Of a stretch of DNA of 64,000 bases, positions 44,228 through 52,881 are shown piece after piece. Below the pieces are notes generated by a model. That model was not told the origin of the DNA and did not search any database. It worked only from the letters and a program-made list of their open reading frames with translations. The stretch is from Parapedobacter defluvii (GTDB taxonomy: Bacteria > Bacteroidota > Bacteroidia > Sphingobacteriales > Sphingobacteriaceae): the NCBI RefSeq assembly GCF_014642075.1, contig NZ_BMIK01000009.1, positions 124,001-188,000 of the forward strand, read 5' to 3'. A program made the position numbers and the translations under genes. How positions within the stretch are numbered: the first letter of the stretch is position 1; each line of letters starts with the position of its first letter.

Positions 44228-45244
44228 TTGACGAAGCTTCGATACTTGCCAGATGTCGTGCCCGGCTACCGGCGTGTAAAGCATGGAAGGGGATTTTGTT
44301 ACTTGGATGTTAGGGGCGTGCGGATTACGGATGCCCGCAAACTGCAGCGCTTCCGGGCGTTGGTTATACCCCCTGCTTGGAAAAACGTTTGGATCAGTCC
44401 GAGTAAGCGTGGCCATCTGCAGGTCACAGGGATCGATGAAGACGGCCGGAAGCAATATCTTTATCATCCGGAGTGGACCGCAGAAAAGCAACAGGAAAAA
44501 CTGATGCGTATGGTTGCCTTTGGCGAAGCCTTGCCATCATTCAGAAAACAGATTGCAAAGGACTTACGGCGCCAAACGTTTGACAAAGTCAAAGTGATTG
44601 CCTTAGCTTTGCGGGCCATGGAAGAAACGCTGATGCGCGTCGGTAATGAGCAATATCGCCGTAAATATGGCAGTCACGGCTTAACCACACTGAAAAAGAA
44701 GCATCTGAAGATATCGGGAGAAACCGCCGTTTTTCAATTCCGGGGTAAAAAGGGAGTTAAGCAGAAGATAAGTGTTGACCATAAAGATCTGGTCGAACAG
44801 CTAATCCTGCTGCGTAACCTTCCCCGGCCTTATTTATTTCAGTATATCAATGAAGAAAAGCAAGTCATCCGGCTGAAAGCCGCTGATATCAACCGTTATA
44901 TCCAAAATTATACAAATCCTGAATTTTCCTCGAAGGATTACCGTACGTGGTATGCTGGCCTTTGGGCGCTAAGGTTGTTTGCGGAACGCATCGATGGCAT
45001 TGGAGAGAAGGATTGCAAACCTCATATCCTATCGGTGTTGGATAGCGTATCCCAACGTCTGGGTAATACACGTACGGTTTGCAAGCAATACTATGTGCCT
45101 GATCGATTGGTGAGCGCCTTTGAGGACGGCTCATTACTTCCTTATTTGGAAAATAGCCGGGCAGGCCGGAATATCCGAACGGATAGGGCAGCTGAAAGGC
45201 AACTATTGGCTTTCCTGCGGTGTGTCACCGGGAGATCCTCTTAA
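44228..45244 (+). CDS. DNA topoisomerase IB (poxvirus/eukaryotic type)
   Basis: A 338-residue type IB topoisomerase that relaxes supercoils through a 3'-phosphotyrosine link. The N-terminal domain starts RYLPDVVPGYRRVKHGRGF. Catalytic residues lie in LRAMEETLMRVGNEQY (Arg region), the conserved GLTTLKKKHL, KDYRTWYAGLWAL, and the active-site Tyr289 in CKQYYVP after LGNTRTV. No ATG is available: the frame is stopped 15 bp upstream, so translation should start at TTG 44228. Bacterial copies are accessory genes common in stress or environmental strains. Its 3' end overlaps the convergent permease gene by 20 bp. Confidence 0.93.
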   Translation: MTKLRYLPDVVPGYRRVKHGRGFCYLDVRGVRITDARKLQRFRALVIPPAWKNVWISPSKRGHLQVTGIDEDGRKQYLYHPEWTAEKQQEKLMRMVAFGEALPSFRKQIAKDLRRQTFDKVKVIALALRAMEETLMRVGNEQYRRKYGSHGLTTLKKKHLKISGETAVFQFRGKKGVKQKISVDHKDLVEQLILLRNLPRPYLFQYINEEKQVIRLKAADINRYIQNYTNPEFSSKDYRTWYAGLWALRLFAERIDGIGEKDCKPHILSVLDSVSQRLGNTRTVCKQYYVPDRLVSAFEDGSLLPYLENSRAGRNIRTDRAAERQLLAFLRCVTGRSS

Positions 45245-46313
45245 AAAGACGTAAAAGTGAGGTCTTATTTCCTTTTGAGTGGGCTGGCCCCAATAGGGTG
45301 CCCCATGGTTGAAGCGATGGAATGTGATCACATGCTATCTTGACAATACCGATGACGGGGATTGCAAGTGCCATGCCGGCAATGCCCCAAATTAATTCAC
45401 CTGCTACCAGTGCCATAATGGTAAATAGGGGGTTAATGTTTACCTGCTGCCCCACGACAAGCGGTTCAAGTATATACGTCTGTAAAAACTGTACGGTAAG
45501 GTATACGAATATAATTCCCAGTACCATACGGCCATCACCCCCTTGGGCTAATACGGAAATAATGACGATAAGATTCCCCACGAAATTACCAAAGAAAGGA
45601 ACGATCTCTAAAAGTCCGCAGATGATCGCGAAGAATAGCGCTCCCTCAAGTCCCAGCAACGTGAAGCCGATGCCATACATAATCCATAAGATAGCGATCA
45701 TGTTAAAAAGGCCAATCAGATAACGGCCCGATACCGTTACAGATTTACGGATAATTGCATCGGCGTGTTGTCTTTTATCCTTCGGGACAATGTGCAGTGC
45801 AAATCTTTTTAAGTGCGACCTATAGAAAAGGAGTAAATAGGTGTAAACAACGACTAAAATAGCGTTGACGATCACACTGCTTACCGTGTCAATGATGTTA
45901 AAAAATAAGGTGCCCGCCCAGGTGGATGCTTTTTTTTCCTGCTCTTGCAACATGCTATTTTGTATATCCGGATCAATTCCGATCGTATCGCTGATCCATT
46001 TACGTATGATGTCAATTTTAGCAGTTATTTGAGTCTTTGTCTCCAGAAAATCTTCAGCAAGACGATTGATTTGCCACGATAGGATGAAGCCAAGTACGAC
46101 GGCTATACATACAAACAACAAAACGGGAATAAGCGCTGCTATTGCACGGTTGATGCCGATTTTTTCTAACCTATCACTGACGGTAACCAATAGCATCGCA
46201 AGCAACGCTGCGAGAACCACCGGAATAAGAAAGGACGCAGCAAAATAGAGGGCAACGACTGATAAAGTCGCAATGGTTACAATGTTTGCAATACGCGTGA
46301 TCTTAGCTTGCAT
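45225..46313 (-). CDS. AI-2E family transporter (UPF0118)
   Basis: A 362-residue membrane protein with about seven to eight transmembrane helices. An N-terminal helical pair is followed by a soluble central part (residues ~75-150), and the C-terminal cluster includes GLLEIVPFFGNFVGNLIV and the motif PLVVGQQVNINPLF, both typical of the family. Members export small molecules or act as Na+/H+ antiporters; AI-2 transport is documented only for some. The ATG at 46313 is preferred over a GTG four codons upstream. It starts 14 bp after the ECF sigma gene, so it is likely under that sigma factor's control. Confidence 0.85.
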   Translation of the reverse strand: MQAKITRIANIVTIATLSVVALYFAASFLIPVVLAALLAMLLVTVSDRLEKIGINRAIAALIPVLLFVCIAVVLGFILSWQINRLAEDFLETKTQITAKIDIIRKWISDTIGIDPDIQNSMLQEQEKKASTWAGTLFFNIIDTVSSVIVNAILVVVYTYLLLFYRSHLKRFALHIVPKDKRQHADAIIRKSVTVSGRYLIGLFNMIAILWIMYGIGFTLLGLEGALFFAIICGLLEIVPFFGNFVGNLIVIISVLAQGGDGRMVLGIIFVYLTVQFLQTYILEPLVVGQQVNINPLFTIMALVAGELIWGIAGMALAIPVIGIVKIACDHIPSLQPWGTLLGPAHSKGNKTSLLRLFKRISR

Positions 46314-46327
46314 ACATAGCTGCACAC

Positions 46328-46840
46328 TTATTTACCGATTGCGTAAGGTTTGAGCTTTTTTTTCAGTTGCTGCCTGGCTACATGTATCCGGGTTTTCACG
46401 GTGCCTATCGGAATCTGGAAATATTCGGCGATTTCATGGTATTTATAACCTTCATAGTACATTGAAAACGGATAATAATATTCTTCGGCCAATTTGGAAA
46501 GAGCGCCTTCAATATCTTCCATGACAAATTTGCTCTCTGCACCGTTGCGCAATGAACTTTTGTATAAATCAGAAGAAGAGATCGTGTCCGATTTGAGAAT
46601 GATGGCGTTGGTCTTAACTTTTCTCCGGTAATAGTTAATAAATGTGTTTTTCAGTATGGTATAGAGCCACGCTTGCAAGTTTGTGTCGTCTTTAAATTTA
46701 TTGTAGTAAGAAAATGCTTTTAGAACAGTGTCCTGCACGAGATCATTGGCATTTTCCTCATCGCGTGTAAAATAAAACGCATAACTGCTCAGGGAGCTTA
46801 CTTCTTGTACGACTTTGGTGTTAAATTCGATCTTATTCAT
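46328..46840 (-). CDS. ECF-type RNA polymerase sigma factor (stand-alone)
   Basis: A 170-residue ECF sigma factor. Region 2 is ENANDLVQDTVLKAFSYYNKF with TNLQAWLYTILKNTFINYYRRK. Region 4 includes YKYHEIAEYFQIPIGTVKTR. The missing anti-sigma gene and the stress-type neighbourhood recall general-stress EcfG-like sigmas controlled by partner switching, but no PhyR/NepR homologue is present. It is cotranscribed with the AI-2E family gene. Confidence 0.92.
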   Translation of the reverse strand: MNKIEFNTKVVQEVSSLSSYAFYFTRDEENANDLVQDTVLKAFSYYNKFKDDTNLQAWLYTILKNTFINYYRRKVKTNAIILKSDTISSSDLYKSSLRNGAESKFVMEDIEGALSKLAEEYYYPFSMYYEGYKYHEIAEYFQIPIGTVKTRIHVARQQLKKKLKPYAIGK

Positions 46841-47136
46841 AATCTATAGAATTTATCGTTTATAGTTTATATCCTCATTTCTCAGCCAGTTCACCCCTAA
46901 GCCTGCACAAGCCGACTGATATTAAGTATTCGGATAGTTATCCTATCAAACCAGGCAAATATCGGATTGTCTGTTTAGTAACGTTGTTTTCAATAGATAG
47001 TTTGTTTGTGATTAGGTAAACAAATTGACTGTTATTTTGTTTGAATTAATTTAAAATACCCTGTACAACTTACCGATCACCAGTTAAATAATAACGTTTT
47101 AATAGGTGATTTATGCATAAGTGTATCTTTTTGTAA
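46841..47136. other. AT-rich intergenic region between ECF sigma and YihY genes
   Basis: 296 bp with no gene. It contains a perfect 7-bp inverted repeat TTTGTTT/AAACAAA (47001-47007 and 47018-47024, 10-bp spacer) and several A/T runs. It is the promoter region of the minus-strand sigma gene and the 3' flank of the YihY gene. No exact TAnnTTTG box is seen; GATATTTG on the minus strand differs at one base. Confidence 0.45.
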
Positions 47137-48093
47137 TCAATTTTTTACTTCTTCCGTTCCTTTTGCAGGCGGGATATGATTTACTTCTTTTTCAGTTTCC
47201 CGTTCTTCTACATGCACCGCGAAGTCGGCAGGGGCAATACGCGATCCATTATACTCGGCATAAGCCCTGGTGAATGAAGCCCCAATATAGAGAATAGCCG
47301 CTGTATAGTAAATCCATAGAAGCAAGACAATGACGGAGGCAGCAGCCCCGTAAGTGGATTCCGGTCCCGTGGTCTGTATGTAAAACCCGATGAGAAAACG
47401 GCCTATCATGAATAATATCGCCGTGAAAAATGCACCAGCTTTCACATCCTTCCACCGGATTTTTACATCGGGCAGGAATTTGAAAATAACACCGAATAAG
47501 GTACTAATGACTACAAAATTGAGAAGTAGATCGATAGCCATGGATAAATAGACCGCCAAATCGGAGAACAACCTTTGGACGTAATCCATAAAAAACATGA
47601 GTATCCCGTTAACGATCAACGATACAACAAGCAAAAAGCCCAATGAGAGAACAAGCGACGAAGAAAGCAACCGATCAAGGATCATCTTTACCCAACCCCG
47701 TTTCGGTTTCGGCTTGATTTCCCAGATCCTGTTGATTGAATGCTGCATATCGCCAAAAACTGAAGTAGCACCCAAGAGCAATGTTGTAATGCCGACAATG
47801 AGTGCCCATGTGTTGTCTTCCTTCAGCTGAACATTTTTGATGATTTCCTGTATCTGTGCGGCAGTGCTGTTGCCAACCAACCCGTTGATTTCTTCGAAAA
47901 CTTTCCCCTCGGCCGCCTCTTGACCAAAAAAAAGTGCTGCCAGTGATATGGTCAGTACCAATAGCGGAGCAAGTGAAAACATGGTGTAGTATGCCAAAGA
48001 GGCGCTGAATTTGAGCCCTTTTACGTCCATGAAAATAGTAAAGGTGTTTTTCAGAATCGTAAACGAGCGTTTAATAAAACCCGTTGATTTCAT
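47137..48093 (-). CDS. YihY/BrkB family inner membrane protein
   Basis: A 318-residue membrane protein with six predicted helices. The family opening is LKFSASLAYYTMFSLAPLL, the middle motif is LLLGATSVFGDMQHSINRIW, and the late motif is TYGAAASVIVLLLWIYYTA with the conserved G-A-x-x-S/T-x-x-x-x-x-W. The charged C-terminal tail of ~45 residues is cytoplasmic. Despite older annotations as RNase BN, the family is now regarded as transporter- or envelope-related with unclear substrate. A 9-bp perfect hairpin lies 31 bp upstream. Confidence 0.88.
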   Translation of the reverse strand: MKSTGFIKRSFTILKNTFTIFMDVKGLKFSASLAYYTMFSLAPLLVLTISLAALFFGQEAAEGKVFEEINGLVGNSTAAQIQEIIKNVQLKEDNTWALIVGITTLLLGATSVFGDMQHSINRIWEIKPKPKRGWVKMILDRLLSSSLVLSLGFLLVVSLIVNGILMFFMDYVQRLFSDLAVYLSMAIDLLLNFVVISTLFGVIFKFLPDVKIRWKDVKAGAFFTAILFMIGRFLIGFYIQTTGPESTYGAAASVIVLLLWIYYTAAILYIGASFTRAYAEYNGSRIAPADFAVHVEERETEKEVNHIPPAKGTEEVKN

Positions 48094-48123
48094 ATGTGAT
48101 CGATTGCTTGGATCTATATATAA

Positions 48124-48146
48124 TAGCTGTTATTTGCTAACAGCTA
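48124..48146. terminator. perfect 9-bp hairpin, terminator or operator
   Basis: TAGCTGTTA, loop TTTGC, TAACAGCTA. It lies between the 58-codon gene and the YihY gene on the minus strand, so it could end the former or act as a symmetric operator for the latter. There is no strong T run. Confidence 0.55.
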
Positions 48147-48198
48147 AGCGTGCATTTTAGTTTAAAAGAAGTGGAAAAAGTCTTTCATCTGAACCGGA

Positions 48199-48375
48199 TT
48201 AAGATTCACTGAAATAAATGGCAAATACGGTTAATGCCACGACCGAACAAACGGCACTGAGTATAATAAATACCACTCCCGCTGTTTCGCGGATATAAAT
48301 CCATGCAAACCGGCCAAACATTCCCGAGATGGCGATCAAAGCAAGCGTTATCCAAAGCTTTTTTCTGTTTTTCAT
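48199..48375 (-). CDS. 58-residue two-helix membrane protein
   Basis: Translating the minus strand from the ATG at 48375 gives 58 residues beginning MKNRKKLWITLALIAISG. The two hydrophobic helices are separated by the turn RETAG: the first from LWITLALIAIS to IYI, the second from GVVFIILSAVCSVVALTVFAIYF. The start-adjacent basic residues, regular membrane pattern and position between two membrane-protein genes support expression. An overlapping longer frame on the same strand (48206-48427) has no such pattern and is rejected. The function is unknown; small two-helix proteins often modify larger membrane partners. Confidence 0.6.
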   Translation of the reverse strand: MKNRKKLWITLALIAISGMFGRFAWIYIRETAGVVFIILSAVCSVVALTVFAIYFSES

Positions 48376-48431
48376 AATTGTGCCAACAGTTGGCTTCCGG
48401 GATTGTTGGTAGTTTTTGAATCATCACCGTT

Positions 48432-49931
48432 ATGCATATGACGTTGAAACCTCAAAATGAATTAACAGAAAGAGATCTGAAGCGAGGGCTGGTCATGGTA
48501 ATTTGGGACGGTTTGGCCTCCGAAGTCGTGACTTCACTGACCGGCGGAGCGTTCCTGGTAGCTATGGCGTTATTACTGGGAGCCAACAATGTGCAGATTG
48601 GGTTGCTGGCGGCATTGCCAATGATTACCAATATTTTCCAGCTACTATCGATCGTATTGGTCAGAAAGTATCAGAACCGGCGGGCCATTTCTGTTCTCTG
48701 TCTTGCATCGGCGCGGATTCCACTGGCAATTATCGGTGTGCTGGTGCTTCTGGGCGGCGGATCCATTCATATGCTCATTTTCTTTCTTTTTTTTCATTTT
48801 TTCTTTAGTTCTGTATCGGGATTGAGCTGGAATTCCTGGATGAAGGACATGATTCCTGAAAAAATGCTGGGTGAATATTTTTCCCGGAGAAGCCGGTATA
48901 CACAGACACTCAATGTTGCACTGAGCATCGTCTTAGCTTTGCTCCTTGATTTTATCCGGAGCCGGTACCCCGCCCATGAGCTCACGACCTTCGCCGTATT
49001 CTTTATGGTAGCGGGTATTATTGGTGTGATTGGCGCTTATTTATTGTCAAGAGCTCCCGAGCCACAATCTTACCTATCCAAAGCGAGGTTGTTTACGTTG
49101 CTGAAAATGCCGCTTAAAAACGAAAATTTCCGTCGGCTGCTGGTCTTTAATTCTGCATGGGTTTTTGCATTGAATATCGCAACGCCGTTTTTTACGGTAT
49201 TCATGCTGCAGGGGATGGGATTGCCACTTTCTTATATCATCGTACTGACTATCATCAGCCAACTGTGCAGCATCATGACGCTTCGGATGTGGGGAATATT
49301 TTCAGATCGGTACAGCAATAAAAGCATAATTGCCATCAGTGCACCGCTATATATTCTCTGTATCCTTGCTTGGTCATTTGTAGGTATCTACTCAAGGATG
49401 TATATCAATCTTGGGTTACTGGTGCTGATCCATGTTTTCAGTGGTATATCCACTGCTGGCATCAATCTTTCGCTTACAAACATCGGACTGAAACTTGCTC
49501 CCAAAGAAGATGCTATTGTGTACCTCTCGGTAAAGAATATTGTGACGGCTGTCTTTTCTGCTCTTGGCCCCTTGGTCGGCGGCGTACTGGCCGATTACTT
49601 TTCGGATAAAAGTATGGAGATCAGGTTTGAATGGGATAGTCCGGGGTTTGATAAGGCATTCAAGTTGATCTCGCTTCACCAGTGGAATTTCCTTTTTTTA
49701 ATCGGAGCGTTCCTTGCTTTGTGCGCGCTGGAGTTATTAAACCGCGTAAAAGAAACGGGTGAGGTGGAAAAAGATGTAGTTAAGCGTATCATGCGTACCC
49801 GAATTAAAACGAACATGAAAGACGCCATTATTATCGGTAGCCTCATTACCTGGAATAATCAGTTAAGGGCTATTTTAAAACTCAGAAAAAAAAGACCTAC
49901 TACCTCCTCTTCCGCGACGACCGGTAAATGA
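48432..49931 (+). CDS. MFS transporter
   Basis: A 499-residue protein with about 12 transmembrane helices. The opening segment is LVMVIWDGLASEVVTSLTGGAFLVA, the loop 2-3 region has a weak MFS signature (VRKYQNRRAI), and GIFSDRYSNKS between helices 8 and 9 is the second MFS loop motif. A ~60-residue basic cytoplasmic tail follows. The family member is related to uncharacterised MFS proteins found in Bacteroidota stress regions; the substrate is unknown. ATG codons at 48432 and 48438 are both possible starts. The 28-codon minus-strand frame at 49900-49986 overlaps its end. Confidence 0.85.
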   Translation: MHMTLKPQNELTERDLKRGLVMVIWDGLASEVVTSLTGGAFLVAMALLLGANNVQIGLLAALPMITNIFQLLSIVLVRKYQNRRAISVLCLASARIPLAIIGVLVLLGGGSIHMLIFFLFFHFFFSSVSGLSWNSWMKDMIPEKMLGEYFSRRSRYTQTLNVALSIVLALLLDFIRSRYPAHELTTFAVFFMVAGIIGVIGAYLLSRAPEPQSYLSKARLFTLLKMPLKNENFRRLLVFNSAWVFALNIATPFFTVFMLQGMGLPLSYIIVLTIISQLCSIMTLRMWGIFSDRYSNKSIIAISAPLYILCILAWSFVGIYSRMYINLGLLVLIHVFSGISTAGINLSLTNIGLKLAPKEDAIVYLSVKNIVTAVFSALGPLVGGVLADYFSDKSMEIRFEWDSPGFDKAFKLISLHQWNFLFLIGAFLALCALELLNRVKETGEVEKDVVKRIMRTRIKTNMKDAIIIGSLITWNNQLRAILKLRKKRPTTSSSATTGK

Positions 49932-49986
49932 CATAGGTCAGTACTGCAATGAAGAAAATGAACCCGAATAAAATAGCGAAAAACAT
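49900..49986 (-). CDS. 28-residue single-helix membrane peptide (tentative)
   Basis: ATG at 49986 to TAG at 49900 encodes a 28-residue peptide. It has one continuous hydrophobic helix (FFAILFGFIFFIAVLTYVIY) followed by a basic end (RSSRKRR), an ideal inside-positive single-pass protein. It overlaps the MFS gene end by 32 bp on the opposite strand. The pattern is unlikely in random sequence, but very short genes cannot be confirmed without comparison. Confidence 0.4.
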   Translation of the reverse strand: MFFAILFGFIFFIAVLTYVIYRSSRKRR

Positions 49987-50137
49987 AGCAATATTGCGTT
50001 AAACGTTTATTGTTCCTAAGTTTACAACGAGCGACGATTTTAGTTTTTATTTTTTCCTTTCGTCACAAGACAACCGGTTCATTTGTTTGTTTGCGTAACA
50101 ATCCAGGCGTTGATTTGTATGTTTTAAAAACAATCAC

Positions 50138-50875
50138 ATGAAAGAGACAACAGTGACCGTAATTGGTTGTGGTGACGCTTTTGCGAGCGGCGGGCAACTG
50201 CACACGTGTTTTTTCATTCAGGCACCACATGCAAGTTTACTCCTGGATTGCGGTGCCACCGCATACCATGGAATAAAGAAACAGGGGATCAATGTGGGAA
50301 ATATCGATGCCATCGTAATTTCTCACTTCCATGGGGATCATTACGGCGGGGTGCCTTTCTTACTATTGGAAGAGGCTGGAAAAAACCGGAAAAAACCGTT
50401 GGCTATTATCAGTCCGCCAACGGGAAAAGACCGGATTACAAAACTTCTGGAACAATTGTACCCAGGCAGTAACGTGCTGGCTAAACTCAATCTGTTATTC
50501 AAGACTTATGTGCCCGATGGGGTATTGCAGGCAGATCATTTTGAAATAACGGCGTTTCCCGTAGCACATACGCCTGATACATTGCCCCACGGCGTACGGG
50601 TAAGGACAGGCGGAAAAACCATTGGATTTTCTGGTGATACGGCTTGGACGCCCATATTGATTGAATTGGCTAGAGATGCCGATTTATTTATCTGTGAATG
50701 CAATTATTTCCAATCGGAAATAAAAGGTCACATGAATTACAAAACGTTGTTGGCGTATGATGACCAGCTTCTGTACAAACAGTTGCTGCTTACCCACTTC
50801 GGTGAAGAGATGATTCAATGCAGGGATCAACTTAAGCACTCCTACGCGTACGACGGACGTAAGATCGTTTTGTAG
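50138..50875 (+). CDS. metallo-beta-lactamase fold hydrolase (RNase Z-like)
   Basis: A 245-residue MBL-fold protein. The zinc motif SHFHGDH (H63, H65, D67, H68) is followed by a His in FPVAHTPDT, an Asp in FSGDTAWT and a final His in LLTHFGEE. The order matches RNase Z/ElaC-like small hydrolases, but the exosite of true tRNase Z is absent, so the substrate may be a phosphodiester or another ester. It is convergent with the DUF421 gene, 18 bp between stops, and has no operon partner. Confidence 0.87.
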   Translation: MKETTVTVIGCGDAFASGGQLHTCFFIQAPHASLLLDCGATAYHGIKKQGINVGNIDAIVISHFHGDHYGGVPFLLLEEAGKNRKKPLAIISPPTGKDRITKLLEQLYPGSNVLAKLNLLFKTYVPDGVLQADHFEITAFPVAHTPDTLPHGVRVRTGGKTIGFSGDTAWTPILIELARDADLFICECNYFQSEIKGHMNYKTLLAYDDQLLYKQLLLTHFGEEMIQCRDQLKHSYAYDGRKIVL

Positions 50876-50893
50876 TGGAGGCAAATCAGTCGG

Positions 50894-51574
50894 TTAACTT
50901 ACTCGCTTGGTATTGATCGCCTGTACCCATTCCCGATGGGTGCAGCGGCTGCAACGATGGCGGCCGGGGGATAATTGCTTTAACGTCCCGCAATATATGC
51001 ACGCATACAGTCCATCGTGCGTAATGGAATTGATGTGTTTCCGGTAAGCATGGGGTAAAATCGGCAGCCCATATTTCACTTCTTCTTCCGGATAGAAAAA
51101 AACACTCATACTGCCATTGGTTTCCAAAATAGCGGCTCGTACCTGACCAAGATGTTCCACACCCTTATCACGCAGTTCAGCAAAAAATTCGTCTTTTGAA
51201 AGGCCGTCTTTGATGTCATCTTTAATGGTCATTATACTATCTTCCACGATGTATACCGGTTTGCCCTCCAATAGGTGTTCAAATCGTTCACTTTTGGTCA
51301 TCAACCAGGTAATCAATCGATAGAGGCCTATCGCTGTAGCACATACCAGCACGGTGGGTACCATCGCCACATCGTTATAAAACATGGGATCGCCGGCGGC
51401 TGAACCTAAGCTTAGGATGATGGCAAGTTCAAAAATCGACAGCTGCCGTACCCCGCGTTTTCCCGACAGCCGGAGAACAGCCATGATGACGATAAACATA
51501 AAGGTTGTACGGAAGATGACTTCGAGCGCAAATTGACTGTCGACTTCGTGAAGAAAAATACGTTCCCAATCCAT
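50894..51574 (-). CDS. DUF421 (YetF-like) membrane protein with C-terminal zinc ribbon
   Basis: A 226-residue protein with three N-terminal transmembrane helices (residues ~18-95) and a DUF421 cytoplasmic domain (~100-170, HLLEGKPVYIVEDSIM, DKGVEHLGQVRAAILETNGSMSVF). A C-terminal addition has two CxxC pairs (C192/C195 and C208/C211) forming a likely zinc ribbon. YetF-type proteins occur in sporulation and stress settings with unknown function; the ribbon is unusual. The ATG at 51574 is chosen because homology starts there. Confidence 0.85.
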   Translation of the reverse strand: MDWERIFLHEVDSQFALEVIFRTTFMFIVIMAVLRLSGKRGVRQLSIFELAIILSLGSAAGDPMFYNDVAMVPTVLVCATAIGLYRLITWLMTKSERFEHLLEGKPVYIVEDSIMTIKDDIKDGLSKDEFFAELRDKGVEHLGQVRAAILETNGSMSVFFYPEEEVKYGLPILPHAYRKHINSITHDGLYACIYCGTLKQLSPGRHRCSRCTHREWVQAINTKRVS

Positions 51575-51673
51575 GGTTTTTGAAAAGTATAAGCTGCTAT
51601 AAATACAATTTGCCACAATGAAATGTTTTCTTGCAACGTCCTCAACAATTGATGGAGATGGCTGTTTGAAATA

Positions 51674-51702
51674 ATACAAGCGGTCGCATTGACGGCTTGT
51701 AT
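51674..51702. promoter_or_regulatory. inverted repeat in the DUF421/baeRF3 divergent region
   Basis: ATACAAGC (51674-51681) and GCTTGTAT (51695-51702) are perfectly inverted. An inner GTC/GAC pair extends the stem past one G-G mismatch around a 5-nt loop. It overlaps a TATGGTTG near-match to the -7 box at 51700, 20 bp before the baeRF3 ATG, so it may be an operator or leader hairpin for that gene pair. Confidence 0.45.
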
Positions 51703-51726
51703 GGTTGAACACTTAACAAAAAAATT

Positions 51727-52881
51727 ATGGCAACATTAACTGAAAAACAACTCGATACACTGATGGGATATCAAGAAGGACCTGTTTTCTCGGTATATAT
51801 GCCTACCCATCGCACTCATCCCGATAATGCGCAGGATCCCGAAATTTTTAGAAAATTGGTCGAACAATTTGAACCCGTAAAGGCTGAGTATCTACGGGAT
51901 AAAGGGATTCAAAACGTGTTTTCCAGATTTGAAGCATTAGCTGATGACTATCGGTTTTGGCAGCATACGAAAGAAGGGCTGGCGGTATTTGCAACGCGCG
52001 ATTCTTTTGATGTATATCGGTTGCATATGCCGGTACATCCCCTCGCAATCGTAGCAGACAGCGCCCATGTAAAGCCCTTGCTGAAATACCTGCAAAGCAG
52101 TGACCGGTATCATGTATTGGTGCTCAGTACCAATACCGCACAACTATTCGAAGGCAATCGATATCAACTGGATGAAATCAATTTATCTCAGAAAGATGTT
52201 CCCGAATCGATGATTGACGCGTTGGACCACGAATTACGCGATTTGCATGCCACCCTCGCGGCATACCACACCGCAACCGGGGAGAAATGGGATGTAGCAC
52301 AAAACCATGGATTAAAGAAAACGGACATAGATAACGATATTGAGCAATTTTTCAGAGCGGTTGATCGGGGGGTCATGGCCAGGTATTCAATTCCTACGCG
52401 GCTACCGCTGATTCTGGCTTCACTCCCCGAACACCAGCACCTATTCCGTCGCATTAGCCGTAATAGGCAACTCATGGAAGAAGGGATAAAAACCAATGCG
52501 ACGGCGCTGTCAAAGGAAGCACTGAAGGACGCCGCCTGGGAAGTGTTTGAACCGTATTACAACAAACGCATAAACGAGATTATCGGCGAATACAGACGGG
52601 CCACCACGAAGCGGATGGGTGCTGACCAGCTGGAAGAAATTGTAAAGGACGCATTTGACGGCAAAGTGGCGACCTTATTGCTTGAAGAAAACCGTATAAT
52701 CCGCGGCCGTATCGTCGACCGCGACAATGTGTTTTATTATACGGACGATACGGACGGTTCGGTTGATGACGTGCTCGACGATCTTGCGGAACTTGTATTA
52801 AGGCGGGGCGGTGAGGTGTGGGTGATCCCGAAAGATAAGATGCCATCAGAAACCGGGGCTGCGTCGATTAACAGGTTTTAA
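51727..52881 (+). CDS. baeRF3-family protein (bacterial/archaeal release-factor-like)
   Basis: A 384-residue protein resembling family 3 of the bacterial archaeo-eukaryotic release factor superfamily. The N-terminal part is VFSVYMPTHRTHPDNAQD, LAVFATRDSF… RLHMPVHPLAIVADSAHVKPLL, then YHVLVLSTNTAQLFEG. The C-terminal domain is ValILLEENRIIRG-like (ATLLLEENRIIRGRI). These proteins have an eRF1-like fold and are proposed to act on stalled ribosomes or in stress/phage response; function is not established. Its stop overlaps the start of the phospholipase D gene (TAATG), so the two are translationally coupled. Confidence 0.82.
   Translation: MATLTEKQLDTLMGYQEGPVFSVYMPTHRTHPDNAQDPEIFRKLVEQFEPVKAEYLRDKGIQNVFSRFEALADDYRFWQHTKEGLAVFATRDSFDVYRLHMPVHPLAIVADSAHVKPLLKYLQSSDRYHVLVLSTNTAQLFEGNRYQLDEINLSQKDVPESMIDALDHELRDLHATLAAYHTATGEKWDVAQNHGLKKTDIDNDIEQFFRAVDRGVMARYSIPTRLPLILASLPEHQHLFRRISRNRQLMEEGIKTNATALSKEALKDAAWEVFEPYYNKRINEIIGEYRRATTKRMGADQLEEIVKDAFDGKVATLLLEENRIIRGRIVDRDNVFYYTDDTDGSVDDVLDDLAELVLRRGGEVWVIPKDKMPSETGAASINRF

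Noticed and set aside
46328-46840. PhyR/NepR-type general stress system around the orphan ECF sigma
   Set aside because: No NepR-sized gene or sigma-like/receiver PhyR fusion is nearby; the single-domain regulator at 43.5 kb has no sigma-like domain.
48206-48427. 73-codon minus-strand frame near the YihY gene
   Set aside because: It overlaps the better 58-codon membrane-protein frame in another phase and lacks a hydrophobic or otherwise meaningful pattern.
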